From positions 1,736,001 to 1,800,000 of the forward strand of contig CBDBQH010000003.1 in NCBI GenBank assembly GCA_965208975.1: 64,000 bases of DNA, read 5' to 3'. Source of the DNA: G963663315 sp965208975. Lineage in GTDB: Bacteria > Pseudomonadota > Gammaproteobacteria > Arenicellales > Poriferihabitantaceae. How positions within the stretch are numbered: position 1 is the first letter of the stretch; each line of letters opens with the position of its first letter. Under the pieces are notes generated by a model. That model was given only the letters and a program-made list of their open reading frames with translations, did not search any database and was not told the origin of the DNA. Positions 1-8,740 of this stretch are shown here, piece after piece. Position numbers and translations under genes: made by a program.

Positions 1-1
1 T

Positions 2-1153
2 TTCAACAAGGGCAATCTGAAAGTCACGGCGGACAAGGTGCTTTGTATCGGCGGTGGCGATACCTCGATTGACGTAGTGTCGGTGGCGAGACGACTGGGC
101 AAGATCGTGAATATCAACCAGAAGGACCGCCCGGAAGAGGTCATTGGTGGCTATGCGGCTCATGATTCGGCGATGGTCGCGCTCAGGCAGGGTTGCGATG
201 TGACCCTGACCGCATTGTTCAAACGCCAGAATATGACGGCGTCGGAAATTGAGGTCGAGGACGCAACCACAGAAGGAGTCAACATTATAGACGGCGTTAT
301 GCCGGTTGAATTGCTGATTGGCGACACAGGACGGGCGGTTGGCCTGGTAATGATGCAGTGCGAAATGGATAACCAGGGCGCTCCAGTCGCTATCGAAGGC
401 ACGGAATTTGAGCTGGAAGCGGATTTGATCGTTTCTGCGATCGGACAGGGCGGTGACCTTGCGGGCATAGAGGATATGGCCAATGAGCGCAATCTGATCA
501 GCGCCGACCCGGGCTTCCGGGTGCCGGGCCGGCCGGGGCATTTTGTCGCGGGGGATATTGTCCGCCCCCATTTGTTGACCACCGCGATCGGGCAAGCCGC
601 GGTCGCCGTGGCCAGTGCAATCAGTTTTATGACGGGTGACGACCCCTCAAAGCGCCCCAGAGTGGACGTGCATCACTTCAATTTGCTGAATAAACTGAAC
701 GAGCAGGGCCTTCCGGTTAGCGAATACGACAAAAGCCAGATACACGGCACGGACAGCGCCGGATTTGCGGTACACAACTACGAGGACCGTTCCGCCAACG
801 AGATCATCCCGGCAGACGAACTGTTCCTTGCCCATTTCGATCCGGAAGATCGTAACAAGCGAACATCCGTAGTGCCCGATGCGGCTCAGGTTCTGGGGCA
901 CTTCGAGGAACGCCATATCATTCTGAGTGAAGAGCAGGCGGTGGCGGAGTCGAGTCGGTGCATGAGTTGCGGCATGTGTTTCGAGTGCGACAACTGTGTG
1001 ATTTACTGTCCGCAGATCGCCGTGTTCCGGGTCAAAAAAGACCAGGCCACGCTCGGGCGTTATGTCGATACCGATTACAATAAATGTATTGGCTGTCATA
1101 TCTGCGCGGATGTCTGTCCAACCGGCTATATCGACATGGGTCTCGGAAAATAA
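2..1153 (+). CDS. dsrL: DsrL, NAD(P)H-acceptor oxidoreductase, C-terminal part (cut by window edge)
   Basis: The frame is open from base 2, so the start lies outside the window; 383 residues are visible. The visible part has a GGGDTSIDV nucleotide-binding motif near residue 17 and a late FAD-contact motif (FVAGDIVRP), typical of the glutamate-synthase small-subunit-like flavoprotein fold. A C-terminal ferredoxin module follows, with cysteine sets CMSCGMCFECDNC and CIGCHICADVC. DsrL is the iron-sulfur flavoprotein that takes electrons from reverse-type DsrAB and reduces NAD(P)+ in the cytoplasm. The C-terminal ferredoxin and the dsrJ-O-P-N genes just downstream separate it from ordinary GltD. 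It ends 22 bp before dsrJ and is probably in the same operon. Confidence 0.93.
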   Translation, partial: FNKGNLKVTADKVLCIGGGDTSIDVVSVARRLGKIVNINQKDRPEEVIGGYAAHDSAMVALRQGCDVTLTALFKRQNMTASEIEVEDATTEGVNIIDGVMPVELLIGDTGRAVGLVMMQCEMDNQGAPVAIEGTEFELEADLIVSAIGQGGDLAGIEDMANERNLISADPGFRVPGRPGHFVAGDIVRPHLLTTAIGQAAVAVASAISFMTGDDPSKRPRVDVHHFNLLNKLNEQGLPVSEYDKSQIHGTDSAGFAVHNYEDRSANEIIPADELFLAHFDPEDRNKRTSVVPDAAQVLGHFEERHIILSEEQAVAESSRCMSCGMCFECDNCVIYCPQIAVFRVKKDQATLGRYVDTDYNKCIGCHICADVCPTGYIDMGLGK

Positions 1154-1175
1154 GATATTCGGCGGTGGACTGGTC

Positions 1176-1580
1176 ATGATATTGATTTTTCGAATGGCGG
1201 GTCTGGTACTGGTATTTGGCATGATCAGCCTGTCTCACTCCTCCCGGTTTCATGATGATCAGCCGCTACAGTCGGTTCTGACCCTGCCGAAGGCGGTGCG
1301 GGGTGACAGCTGTGTCGCGCCGGTTGACCAGATGCGGCGCAACCATGCCGATATGCTTTTCCATCAGCGTGATGAAACCATGTATTTTGGTGTGCGTGAC
1401 GCCAAACACAGCCTGATCGGATGTATCTCCTGTCATACCCAAAAGGATGCCGCGGGGCAGTTTATTCCCATCAATGCGCCGGGCCAGTTTTGCCAGGAAT
1501 GTCATGCCTTTACTGCGGTGAAGATGGACTGCTTTCAATGTCATGCCGCGACTCCGGCGCAAGGGGTGAGCGGGCAATGA
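1176..1580 (+). CDS. dsrJ: DsrJ, periplasmic triheme c-type cytochrome
   Basis: This 134-residue protein starts with a hydrophobic segment (residues 2-20) that is a signal peptide or membrane anchor. Three CxxCH haem sites lie at residues 83-87 (CISCH), 106-110 (CQECH) and 119-123 (CFQCH). Cys46, in GDSCVAP, falls at the position of the unusual cysteine haem ligand described for Allochromatium DsrJ. The ATG at 1176 was chosen over an in-frame upstream start (1062) that would overlap dsrL heavily and lack a signal peptide. DsrJ belongs to the DsrMKJOP transmembrane complex, which links cytoplasmic sulfur oxidation to periplasmic or quinone electron carriers. The next gene is dsrO. Confidence 0.93.
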   Translation: MILIFRMAGLVLVFGMISLSHSSRFHDDQPLQSVLTLPKAVRGDSCVAPVDQMRRNHADMLFHQRDETMYFGVRDAKHSLIGCISCHTQKDAAGQFIPINAPGQFCQECHAFTAVKMDCFQCHAATPAQGVSGQ

Positions 1581-1605
1581 CGCTCCTGACCCGATCCCGA
1601 ATCAA

Positions 1606-1630
1606 CCGGACAGGCACAGTGGCCTGTCTC
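1606..1630. repeat. Short dispersed hairpin between dsrJ and dsrO
   Basis: The sequence GACAGGCACAGTGGCCTGTC forms an imperfect inverted repeat in the 64-bp gap between dsrJ and dsrO. Nearly the same hairpin recurs near 21122-21141. It is an intergenic repeat rather than coding DNA and might affect mRNA stability inside the dsr operon (inference). Confidence 0.55.
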
Positions 1631-1644
1631 TGTGGCCGGATCAA

Positions 1645-2385
1645 ATGACGGCTGCGGATACACCCACCCACTCGCGCCGGAGCGTCCTGAAAAAGTCCGT
1701 TGTCCTGCTTGCTGGTCTGGCGCCAGGAGTCAAACTGGTTGATCTGGCGATGGCGACCACGAAACTCGAAGCAGCCGACCATCTGGTACGCTGGGGGATG
1801 CTGGTTGATACAACCCGGTGCGCGGATGGTTGCACTGACTGTGTTGATGCCTGCAATACGGAACACGGACTGAACGGAAAAGGCCGACCACTAACCGATG
1901 CACAGTATATTCGCGTGGTCAAGCTGAAGGATAAATCCACCGGGCATACCTCTTCGTTGCCGCTGATGTGCCAGCATTGCGAAACGGCGCCGTGTGTTGA
2001 TGTCTGTCCGACCGGGGCCTCTTTTCGCAGAGAGGACGGGGTTGTACTGGTGGATAAACACACTTGCATTGGCTGTCGTTATTGCATGCTGGCCTGTCCC
2101 TACAAGGCGCGTTCGTTCATTCATGAAAATCTGACCGACCAGACGCCGACCACCCCTCGTGGCAAGGGCACGGTCGAGTCCTGCAATTTCTGCACTCATC
2201 GGGTGGACCGCGGCGGCGCCCCGGCCTGTGTTGAAGCCTGTACCGACAAGGGTCACAAGGCGCTGGTGTTCGGTGACCTGAATGATCCCGAAAGCGAGTT
2301 GTACCGGCAACTCCGGGAAAAGCCCTCTGTGCAGATACGGGAAGACCTTAATCTCAATACCGGGGTGCGTTATCATGGCATTTGA
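1645..2385 (+). CDS. dsrO: DsrO, Tat-exported four-cluster ferredoxin
   Basis: This 246-residue protein has a twin-arginine signal at residues 10-16 (SRRSVLK) followed by a hydrophobic stretch, so export in folded form is expected. Four cysteine groups fit four [4Fe-4S] clusters: CADGCTDCVDAC from residue 59, CQHCETAPCVDVCP, CIGCRYCMLACP, and a split CNFC...CVEAC set. This matches the periplasmic iron-sulfur subunit of the DsrMKJOP complex, which passes electrons between DsrJ and the membrane subunit DsrP. It sits between dsrJ and dsrP with tight spacing (12 bp to dsrP), consistent with one transcript. Confidence 0.94.
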   Translation: MTAADTPTHSRRSVLKKSVVLLAGLAPGVKLVDLAMATTKLEAADHLVRWGMLVDTTRCADGCTDCVDACNTEHGLNGKGRPLTDAQYIRVVKLKDKSTGHTSSLPLMCQHCETAPCVDVCPTGASFRREDGVVLVDKHTCIGCRYCMLACPYKARSFIHENLTDQTPTTPRGKGTVESCNFCTHRVDRGGAPACVEACTDKGHKALVFGDLNDPESELYRQLREKPSVQIREDLNLNTGVRYHGI

Positions 2386-2397
2386 GATGTGGTGAGG

Positions 2398-3603
2398 ATG
2401 AAGCGGATCACTTATATCACTTTGGCCTGTAACTGCCGGTTGTACTGGCTGTGGATGGCCGGTTTTTCGGCCCTGATTGTGAACGGGCTGTATTTTGCCT
2501 GGTTCATGGAGCATCATGGTCATTGGGTGACCGGCATGAACAATCAGATTGTCTGGGGCTTGCCTCATGTGTTCGCGATCTTCCTGATCGTTACCGCATC
2601 GGGGATTCTGAACGTCGCTTCGCTCTCATCCGTGTTCGGGAAACCCGCATACAAGGCATGGGCAAGATTATCGGCATTGCTGGCGATTACCCTGCTGGCC
2701 GGAGGCCTGATGGCGCTGGTACTGGACCTCGGCCGGCCGGACCGCCTGATCATTGCCATGACCCATTATAATTTCAAGTCGATTTTTGCCTGGAACATTT
2801 TTCTTTACACCGGGTTTGTCCTGATTGTCATGGTCTACCTGTGGATGATGTTTGAGCCCGCAATGGCGCGGAAAGTAACTCCGCTGGGGCGGGTCGCTTT
2901 TGTCTGGCGAATCGTCCTGACTACCGGAACCGGCTCGATCTTCGGGGTGATTATCGCGCGCCAGGCTTATGATACCGTCATTCTGGCGCCCCTGTTCATT
3001 GCCATGTCATTGAGTTTCGGCGCCGCGTTCTTTGTGGTGTACCTGTTCGCGTTGAGGCAATCGGCCTTTACCGCCGATACACAATTACTCGGCAAATTCC
3101 GCAACCTGCTGGTCAGTTTTATCTGTGCGGTTTTGCTGATTACACTGATTTTCCACATTACGAAAGCCTGGGACGTGGCAACTCGCGATTACGAACGATT
3201 CATTTTGCTGGATGGTGGCCTGTTGTCTGTACTGCTGTGGGGCGGCTTCATCACGCTCGGTGTGCTGGCGCCGCTTGTGCTGCTGTCGGGGACGGGTGGC
3301 GCTTCTTTACACCGGATTCTGCTGGCCAGCGCTCTGCATATTATCGGCGGCCTGGCCCATCTTTATGTGATCATTATTGGTGGACAGGCGTATCCTTCGG
3401 TTCTTTTCCCGAACAAGGAGGTTTCAAGCAGTTTTCATGATGGCGTGATCGCTGGTTATTCTCCGACTTTTGCGGAATGGTCGCTCGGCCTCGGCGGCCT
3501 GTCGCTGGCCATTGCCGCAAGTTTGCTGGTGATTCGGGTTTTGCCATTTTTGCCTGAAAACCTGCCTGAAAACCTGCCTGGAAACAGGGCGCCTTCCGAT
3601 TAG
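2398..3603 (+). CDS. dsrP: DsrP, NrfD/PsrC-like integral membrane subunit
   Basis: About 401 residues, strongly hydrophobic, with around ten predicted membrane helices separated by short charged loops (for example the GRPDR loop after helix four). This fits the NrfD/PsrC family of quinone-interacting membrane subunits. In DsrMKJOP it partners the ferredoxin DsrO. The start is uncertain: GTG at 2389 and 2392 and ATG at 2398 are all in frame, and ATG was preferred. The C-terminus ends in a small tandem repeat (PENLPENLPGN), a local codon duplication not expected in the family. It is followed 6 bp later by dsrN. Confidence 0.92.
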   Translation: MKRITYITLACNCRLYWLWMAGFSALIVNGLYFAWFMEHHGHWVTGMNNQIVWGLPHVFAIFLIVTASGILNVASLSSVFGKPAYKAWARLSALLAITLLAGGLMALVLDLGRPDRLIIAMTHYNFKSIFAWNIFLYTGFVLIVMVYLWMMFEPAMARKVTPLGRVAFVWRIVLTTGTGSIFGVIIARQAYDTVILAPLFIAMSLSFGAAFFVVYLFALRQSAFTADTQLLGKFRNLLVSFICAVLLITLIFHITKAWDVATRDYERFILLDGGLLSVLLWGGFITLGVLAPLVLLSGTGGASLHRILLASALHIIGGLAHLYVIIIGGQAYPSVLFPNKEVSSSFHDGVIAGYSPTFAEWSLGLGGLSLAIAASLLVIRVLPFLPENLPENLPGNRAPSD

Positions 3604-3609
3604 CGCCTG

Positions 3610-5073
3610 ATGGCCATGCCAGATCATCGCCTGCCTGGCTTTTACCTTTCCGCCGCTAGCAAGTCTTCCGGCAAAACGGTTTTGTCAATCGGCTTGTGCG
3701 CCGCGTTAGCCAGGAATAACCGGAGAATCCAGCCATTCAAGAAGGGGCCGGACTACATTGATCCGATATGGCTGGGTCATGCCGCCGGGAAACCCTGCTA
3801 CAACCTGGATTTCAATACGCAGAGTCCTGAGGAGATCGTCCGGTTTTTTACGCGGCAATGCCGTGGCGCGGACGGGGTTTTTGTTGAAGGCAACAAGGGT
3901 CTGTATGATGGCGTTTCGGTGGACGGGCGTGACAGTAACGCCGCGCTGGCGAAATTGCTGGGGTTGCCGGTAATACTGGCGCTGGATAGCCGGGGAGTCA
4001 CCCGCGGGATTGCGCCATTGCTGCTCGGATACCAGCAGTTTGATGCGGATATCGACTTTTGCGGTGTTATCCTGAATCGGGTGGCTGGTTCCCGGCACGA
4101 ACACAAATTGAGGTCAAGCATTGAGGCGTATACCGATTTTACCGTAATCGGAGTGGTTGCAGACGATGACCGTCTGCGGATTCGGGAAAGGCATCTCGGG
4201 CTTGTGCCGGGTAATGAGGTGGAGCGGGTAGAAGCCCGGATTGAGGGGATTCGGGAGGTCATTGAAGCCGGTGTGGATATGAACTCTCTGCCTGTGGATT
4301 CGCCGGTGTCCCGACAGAGCCGGTGCGGCAAGGTTGCCGAAAGAGCGGCGGTCGGGAGGGACGCGGCGCCAGGTCACCGGACCCGGACTGCGGATGTGCG
4401 TATCGGCGTACCGCAGGATGCCGCGTTCGGCTTTTATTACGCGGATGATCTCCAGGCATTTTCAGACCAGGGCGCACGGATTATCCGTTTCAGCGCAATC
4501 GGGGATGACGGTATCCCGGAAGAGGTGGATGGATTGTTTATTGGCGGGGGATTCCCGGAAGTTTATCTGGATGCGCTCGGTGGCAATGTTGCCATGCGAC
4601 GATCCATCCTCGACTTTATCAACGCTGGCGGCCCGGTCTATGCGGAATGTGGCGGGTTGATGTATCTGGGAAACTCGATCCGGTGGCATGGCCGGCAAGC
4701 GGCAATGGTTGGCGCCCTGCCTGTCAATGTGGTGATGGAGGATAGGCCCGTGGGCCGCGGCTATGTGGAATTGCAGGAAACCGGCGATTCGATCTGGGGT
4801 GGTCTGGCGGTGGCGGACGGGATCATCGCGGCCCATGAGTTTCACTATTCCCGGGTTGAATTTACCGAGGAAGTGAATCGTTTTGCCTTTGAGGTCAAAC
4901 GCGGATGGGGCCTCGATGGAAAACATGACGGGATGGTCTATAAAAATGTGCTGGCCAGTTATTCCCATTTACGTTCGGTGGGGGCGGTGGACTGGGTATC
5001 TAGGTTTGTTGATTTCACAAGACAATGCAAAACCGGACGAAAGAGCGTTATTCGCCATCAAATCAAAGTATAA
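3610..5073 (+). CDS. dsrN: DsrN, CobB/CbiA-type amidotransferase (sirohaem amide synthesis)
   Basis: This 487-residue protein has the CobB/CbiA layout: an N-terminal P-loop (ASKSSGKT, residues 16-23), a KGPDYIDP motif, and a C-terminal class I glutamine amidotransferase domain with the nucleophile Cys347 in YAECGGLMYLG and a His in AAHEFHYS. Biochemically this family makes cobyrinate a,c-diamide. The copy inside dsr operons is thought to amidate sirohaem for DsrAB. Position directly after dsrP supports DsrN; a role in cobalamin synthesis cannot be excluded, since cobQ, cbiB and cobN lie elsewhere in the window. A charged linker between the domains (about residues 235-265) is rich in Arg and Ala. 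Confidence 0.9.
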   Translation: MAMPDHRLPGFYLSAASKSSGKTVLSIGLCAALARNNRRIQPFKKGPDYIDPIWLGHAAGKPCYNLDFNTQSPEEIVRFFTRQCRGADGVFVEGNKGLYDGVSVDGRDSNAALAKLLGLPVILALDSRGVTRGIAPLLLGYQQFDADIDFCGVILNRVAGSRHEHKLRSSIEAYTDFTVIGVVADDDRLRIRERHLGLVPGNEVERVEARIEGIREVIEAGVDMNSLPVDSPVSRQSRCGKVAERAAVGRDAAPGHRTRTADVRIGVPQDAAFGFYYADDLQAFSDQGARIIRFSAIGDDGIPEEVDGLFIGGGFPEVYLDALGGNVAMRRSILDFINAGGPVYAECGGLMYLGNSIRWHGRQAAMVGALPVNVVMEDRPVGRGYVELQETGDSIWGGLAVADGIIAAHEFHYSRVEFTEEVNRFAFEVKRGWGLDGKHDGMVYKNVLASYSHLRSVGAVDWVSRFVDFTRQCKTGRKSVIRHQIKV

Positions 5074-5100
5074 TCTGGCTGAACACGGAGACAAGACTCA

Positions 5101-5775
5101 TTGGTAACCATGCTTTTTGATCAGGAGAAAACCATTCAGCAGTCCCGTATCCTGGAAAGAACCTGGCTGGCTCATGAACTGCATGACTCCCTGGCGCAGA
5201 CACTGGCCAGCGTCCGCTACTATATCCGTAATCTCGACCATGCCATACAGGGCGGCGATGAGTGTGAAATTTACGAGCTACTGGAAATAGTGGAAGATAA
5301 CGTAGAGGTTGCGAATACCGAGTTACGCGCCCTGATCAGCCGGTTTCGGGCGCCACTGGAAGAAGACAATCTGATTCCGGCGCTCGAAAACATCATCCGC
5401 AAGTTCCGCGATGAAACCGGCTTGAACGCAGTTTTCCAGAATCGGTTAGCGGGAGATATTGAATTTCCGCCTGCCGTGGTGTTCCAGGTGATCCGGATTG
5501 TCCAGGAAGCGGTGGCGAATATCCGTAAACATGCCGGGGCTGACCTGATTCGCGTGTTGCTGTATCTCGAGTCGGAACATTGCCACCTTCTGGTCGAAGA
5601 TAATGGACGCGGTTTTGACCCGGCGTTGCCGCCAGACGGCAGGGCGGAGCATTTTGGCTTGAAGGTCATGCGGGAGCGGGCTGAGCGAATGGGGGGTGAA
5701 CTCGATATCGACAGCGCTCCCGGTGAAGGCGCCCGCATTCGTCTCACCTTCCCGAAACAGGAGCAAACCGGATGA
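5101..5775 (+). CDS. Soluble NarX/NarQ-type sensor histidine kinase
   Basis: This 224-residue protein begins almost at once with a HisKA_3 dimerisation/phosphotransfer helix; the motif AHELHDSLAQ puts the phospho-acceptor at His28. A HATPase_c domain follows, with an N-box (QEAVANIRKHA) and G-boxes (VEDNGRGFD and HFGLKVMRERAERMGG). There is no membrane segment and no recognisable input domain, so it must receive its signal from a partner protein or a very short N-terminus. A GGAG at 5087-5090 fits the TTG at 5101 better than the ATG at 5110. It lies 27 bp after dsrN and overlaps the regulator gene by ATGA, so it may be cotranscribed with dsr. Confidence 0.88.
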   Translation: MVTMLFDQEKTIQQSRILERTWLAHELHDSLAQTLASVRYYIRNLDHAIQGGDECEIYELLEIVEDNVEVANTELRALISRFRAPLEEDNLIPALENIIRKFRDETGLNAVFQNRLAGDIEFPPAVVFQVIRIVQEAVANIRKHAGADLIRVLLYLESEHCHLLVEDNGRGFDPALPPDGRAEHFGLKVMRERAERMGGELDIDSAPGEGARIRLTFPKQEQTG

Positions 5776-6413
5776 AGCTACTTGTAATTGATGATCATAC
5801 ATTGTTCCGGGCCGGACTGAAAAGTCTGCTGGAAAGAAGAAGAATTGATGTGGTTGAGGCCGGGGATGGTGAGACAGGAATGAAACTGCTGGCCGTTGAA
5901 GAGTTTGAAATCATTCTGCTGGACCTGAGAATGCCGGATATGAGCGGGCTTGAAGTATTGCAGTGGCTGCGGCGCTCCCGCATTCAGACTCCGGTCGTCA
6001 TGTTATCGACCTCCAGCGAGGAAAAAGACCTGGTTGAATCCCTGCAGTTGGGCGCCCAGGGTTATCTGTTGAAGGACATGGATCCGGATGATCTGGTCAA
6101 ATCATTAAAAAATGTACTGGCTGGTGAAACCGTTGTCGCTCCTGAGCTGACCGGGGTACTGGCCAGCGCTGTCCAGAACAGGGCGACCACCGGCCCTCAT
6201 CCTTCCGCGCGGTCGGTGCGCGATGTATTGACTGCCAGAGAGCTGGATGTGCTGCGGGATATAACCAAAGGCTGGAGTAACAAAATCATTGCCAGAGACC
6301 TCGGCATTACCGATGGTACGGTCAAGTTGCACGTCAAATCCATTCTCAGAAAACTCAATGTCCATTCCCGGGTGGAGGCCGCCGTAATTGCGGTGGAAGA
6401 GGGGTTGGGTTGA
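5772..6413 (+). CDS. NarL/FixJ-family response regulator
   Basis: This 213-residue two-domain regulator has a receiver domain (acidic pair D7-D8, phospho-acceptor D51 in LLDLRMPDMSG, Lys in GYLLKDMD) and a C-terminal LuxR-type helix-turn-helix (LTARELDVLRDITKGWSNKIIA, then TVKLHVKSILRKL). Its ATG overlaps the kinase stop codon, so the two form a cognate pair. The target genes are not visible. Because the pair directly follows dsrN, control of sulfur-oxidation or redox genes is a reasonable guess, but only a guess. Confidence 0.93.
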   Translation: MKLLVIDDHTLFRAGLKSLLERRRIDVVEAGDGETGMKLLAVEEFEIILLDLRMPDMSGLEVLQWLRRSRIQTPVVMLSTSSEEKDLVESLQLGAQGYLLKDMDPDDLVKSLKNVLAGETVVAPELTGVLASAVQNRATTGPHPSARSVRDVLTARELDVLRDITKGWSNKIIARDLGITDGTVKLHVKSILRKLNVHSRVEAAVIAVEEGLG

Positions 6414-7036
6414 GCGCAATCGCGCGGTCTTGCGGGTTGATCAAGCGCTATCTGGATCAGTTTCCGGGGCACAAGACCCTGACTCTGGTCGGGCCGTTTT
6501 GTGAGCCAGCGTTGGCTGGCCGGGAGCCGGTCCTATTCGTCGATGGCGGCGCCCGTTGCCGCAAACCCGGCCAGGGTATCGCGGTCGGTGACGGGGATTC
6601 TTTTGATGGTGAACTGGATGTATTGTTGAATCGGGACAAGGATTTGTCGGACCTGGCTTTTGTTCTGGGCGCAATCCCGCAAGGGTTTTCACGGATTGAT
6701 CTGCTCGGGTTTCTGGGCGGTAGGCGCGATCATGAAATGTTCAATTTTGGCGAAGTGCATCAGTTTCTGACGACCGCCGCGCCGGTACAGGCATGGTTTG
6801 ATGACAAGGTGGTAGCCTGGTCCGCCGGATGCTGGAGCTTTTGCCGTCATGGTGGATTCAGTCTCGGTGTATTAGAGGAAAGCCGGGTCAGGATGGAGGG
6901 CGATTGTTTGTATCCATGTCCCGAACCCACCCTGTTCAAGCCGTTGACTTCGCTGGGGTTGAGCAATATCGGCAGGGGTACAATACGATTGGAGTGTTCC
7001 CGTCCGGTTTTTGTCTTTTTTGAGGAGCTGGATTAG
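6410..7036 (+). CDS. Thiamine pyrophosphokinase-like protein
   Basis: About 208 residues from a TTG that overlaps the regulator stop codon. The order of motifs follows the thiamine pyrophosphokinase catalytic domain: VDGGARCRKP, the acidic VGDGDSFDG, KDLSDLAFVL, then GFLGGRRDHEMFN. The C-terminal half ends with a LTSLGLSN-like loop followed by a beta strand (RPVFVFFEE), like the thiamine-binding domain. The family transfers pyrophosphate from ATP to thiamine. Some catalytic positions look relaxed (SFDGELD rather than the more usual DS-x-x), so another nucleotide-dependent role is possible. It is translationally coupled to the two-component pair. Confidence 0.7.
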   Translation: MSAIARSCGLIKRYLDQFPGHKTLTLVGPFCEPALAGREPVLFVDGGARCRKPGQGIAVGDGDSFDGELDVLLNRDKDLSDLAFVLGAIPQGFSRIDLLGFLGGRRDHEMFNFGEVHQFLTTAAPVQAWFDDKVVAWSAGCWSFCRHGGFSLGVLEESRVRMEGDCLYPCPEPTLFKPLTSLGLSNIGRGTIRLECSRPVFVFFEELD

Positions 7037-7076
7037 CCGACACGCTGTTCGGGTTTCTCCGCTACAGATTATTGTT

Positions 7077-7988
7077 ATGACCGACCTGTTTGATTTTCAA
7101 CCGAAACCAGCCGCTTTTGCGGTGATGGGAAATCCGGTCGCGCACAGCCAGTCACCGTTGATACACAGTCTGTTCGCCCGACAATTCGGCATATCCTTAA
7201 GCTATGACCGGATCCAGGTGGATGTCGGTGGTTTTGAGCAGGCGGTGAGCCATTTCTGCGCCCACGGCGGCGCCGGTCTCAACATTACCGTTCCTTACAA
7301 GGTGGAAGCCTGGAAATTATGCGGCCAGGGCCGGCACAGCCTGACGCCAAGAGCGGATCTGGCCGGCGCCGTGAATACCCTGGTCATGAAAAAATCGGGG
7401 GGAATCCATGGCGACAATACCGACGGCGCTGGATTGGTGGCGGATATCCGGAATAATCTCGGCATTCCCCTGGACAATAAAAATCTGCTGGTGATTGGCG
7501 CGGGCGGGGCTGTGCGCGGCGTTCTCGGCTCCCTGCTTGAATGCCACCCCGCTTCAATCACGGTGGTCAATCGTACCTTTGCCAAAGCCGGTGACCTGGT
7601 GGGAGTATTCTCAGGGACTGTGGATGGCGGCGACACGGCGCTTGAGAGTCGCCGCCTTGAGGATTGTGACAGGCCGCGCTATGACCTGATTATCAACGGC
7701 ACCGCAGCCAGTCTCTGCGGGGAGTTGCCGGGAATCAGCGAATCCTGCATTGATGCGGGTACGATCGTTTACGATATGGTGTATTCCCCGGAGCCGACAG
7801 TTTTCATGAAATGGGCGTTGTTCAGGGGCGCCGCCCAAGCCCATGACGGCCTGGGGATGCTGGTCGAACAGGCTGCCGGATCATTTTTTGTATGGCATCG
7901 CAAGTCCCCGGATACGGAGCCGGTCATCCGGGCCGTTCGGGAAACGCTGGCTGGCGGCATGTGCCTGCCTGTCCCCACTCCACAATAA
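7077..7988 (+). CDS. aroE: Shikimate 5-dehydrogenase AroE
   Basis: This 303-residue protein carries out the NADPH-dependent reduction of 3-dehydroshikimate in the shikimate pathway. It shows the substrate motif GNPVAHSQSP, the catalytic Lys75 in NITVPYK, Asn100 (GAVNTL), and Asp116 in GDNTDG. The NADP-binding loop is GAGGAVRG. The ATG at 7077 follows the thiamine-kinase-like gene by 40 bp; an upstream in-frame start at 7011 would overlap that gene and add a non-AroE leader. The C-terminus has the expected GLGMLVEQAA motif. It is somewhat longer than the usual ~270 residues because of a loop near residues 180-205. Confidence 0.95.
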   Translation: MTDLFDFQPKPAAFAVMGNPVAHSQSPLIHSLFARQFGISLSYDRIQVDVGGFEQAVSHFCAHGGAGLNITVPYKVEAWKLCGQGRHSLTPRADLAGAVNTLVMKKSGGIHGDNTDGAGLVADIRNNLGIPLDNKNLLVIGAGGAVRGVLGSLLECHPASITVVNRTFAKAGDLVGVFSGTVDGGDTALESRRLEDCDRPRYDLIINGTAASLCGELPGISESCIDAGTIVYDMVYSPEPTVFMKWALFRGAAQAHDGLGMLVEQAAGSFFVWHRKSPDTEPVIRAVRETLAGGMCLPVPTPQ

Positions 7989-8012
7989 CAGGACAGTAAT
8001 AGCCTGTGCGTG

Positions 8013-8504
8013 TCATTGCGCCTGACATCCCCAGGAATATGAACAGTTCTTGGGTCGCGAATCATTATCCCGGATATAGCCTGTGAGTGTCATTGTCAGC
8101 GGCACCCCCTGGGCCATTAATGATGGATCAGTCGGAACCCACCCCGTGACATCCCGGTAGAGTCCGTTGACTTCCTGATCGTAGAGCTTGAGCTGGAAGT
8201 CTTCCAGACTTTCAGAAACGGAGTCGTCCAGCGTGTTGACGATGATCTTCTGCGTCTTGACTCCCACAGGGAAGGTCACGGTGCCGGTGGTAGCCTGGTA
8301 ATCCGTTCCCTTGACGGCCCAACCGTCGCTGGTGCTGTATCGGTAGCGTACCGACCAGTGGGTGCGGTCGGGGAGGGTCACCTTGAAAACCATCTGCTCG
8401 CCCTCGGTGGCTCTGGCGATGTTATCAGCGTATGCCACCCCTCCCCCAAGTACGATACCTGCCACCAGTGCGCTAACCGCATACTTTGCTATCGAATATT
8501 TCAT
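8013..8504 (-). CDS. Secreted single-domain Calx-beta-like protein
   Basis: This 163-residue protein starts with a clear Sec signal peptide (KYSIAKYAVSALVAGIVLGG, then cleavage after AYA). The mature part resembles one Calx-beta repeat: a leading EGE turn, GTDYQATTGTVTFPVG, QKIIVNTLDDSVSESLEDFQLKLY, and a terminal IRDND. Calx-beta domains bind Ca2+ and occur in extracellular adhesins. The short tail ends in two cysteines (NCSYSWGCQAQ) that could form a disulfide. The gene is convergent with aroE (24 bp) and marks the left edge of the accessory island. Its repeat type also occurs in the giant surface protein at 36.9-41.9 kb. Confidence 0.8.
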   Translation of the reverse strand: MKYSIAKYAVSALVAGIVLGGGVAYADNIARATEGEQMVFKVTLPDRTHWSVRYRYSTSDGWAVKGTDYQATTGTVTFPVGVKTQKIIVNTLDDSVSESLEDFQLKLYDQEVNGLYRDVTGWVPTDPSLMAQGVPLTMTLTGYIRDNDSRPKNCSYSWGCQAQ

Positions 8505-8613
8505 TATCGGGTCCTGATTTATTCGTTGATATTCCGCAAGATGTTGTTCTTGTTCGCCTTACATCTCACACTACGGGGAGAATATACCAGCAGGCTCCAA
8601 TAAGTGTCAATTA

Positions 8614-8650
8614 TCAGAAGTTGTCATTATCAGAAGTTGTCAGAAGTTGT
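8614..8650. repeat. Three tandem copies of an 11-mer
   Basis: TCAGAAGTTGT occurs at 8614-8624, 8630-8640 and 8640-8650, just upstream of the broken hsdS gene. There is no gene here. It may be a slippage product at the edge where hsdM would be expected. Confidence 0.7.
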
Positions 8651-8740
8651 CCTGTCAGCGCAATTCTGTAATGTCCCCAATCCCCTGATAAGGGTAGAGG
8701 GGGATTTGAGTCCGTTTTGATTGAAACAATACAACAAAAT

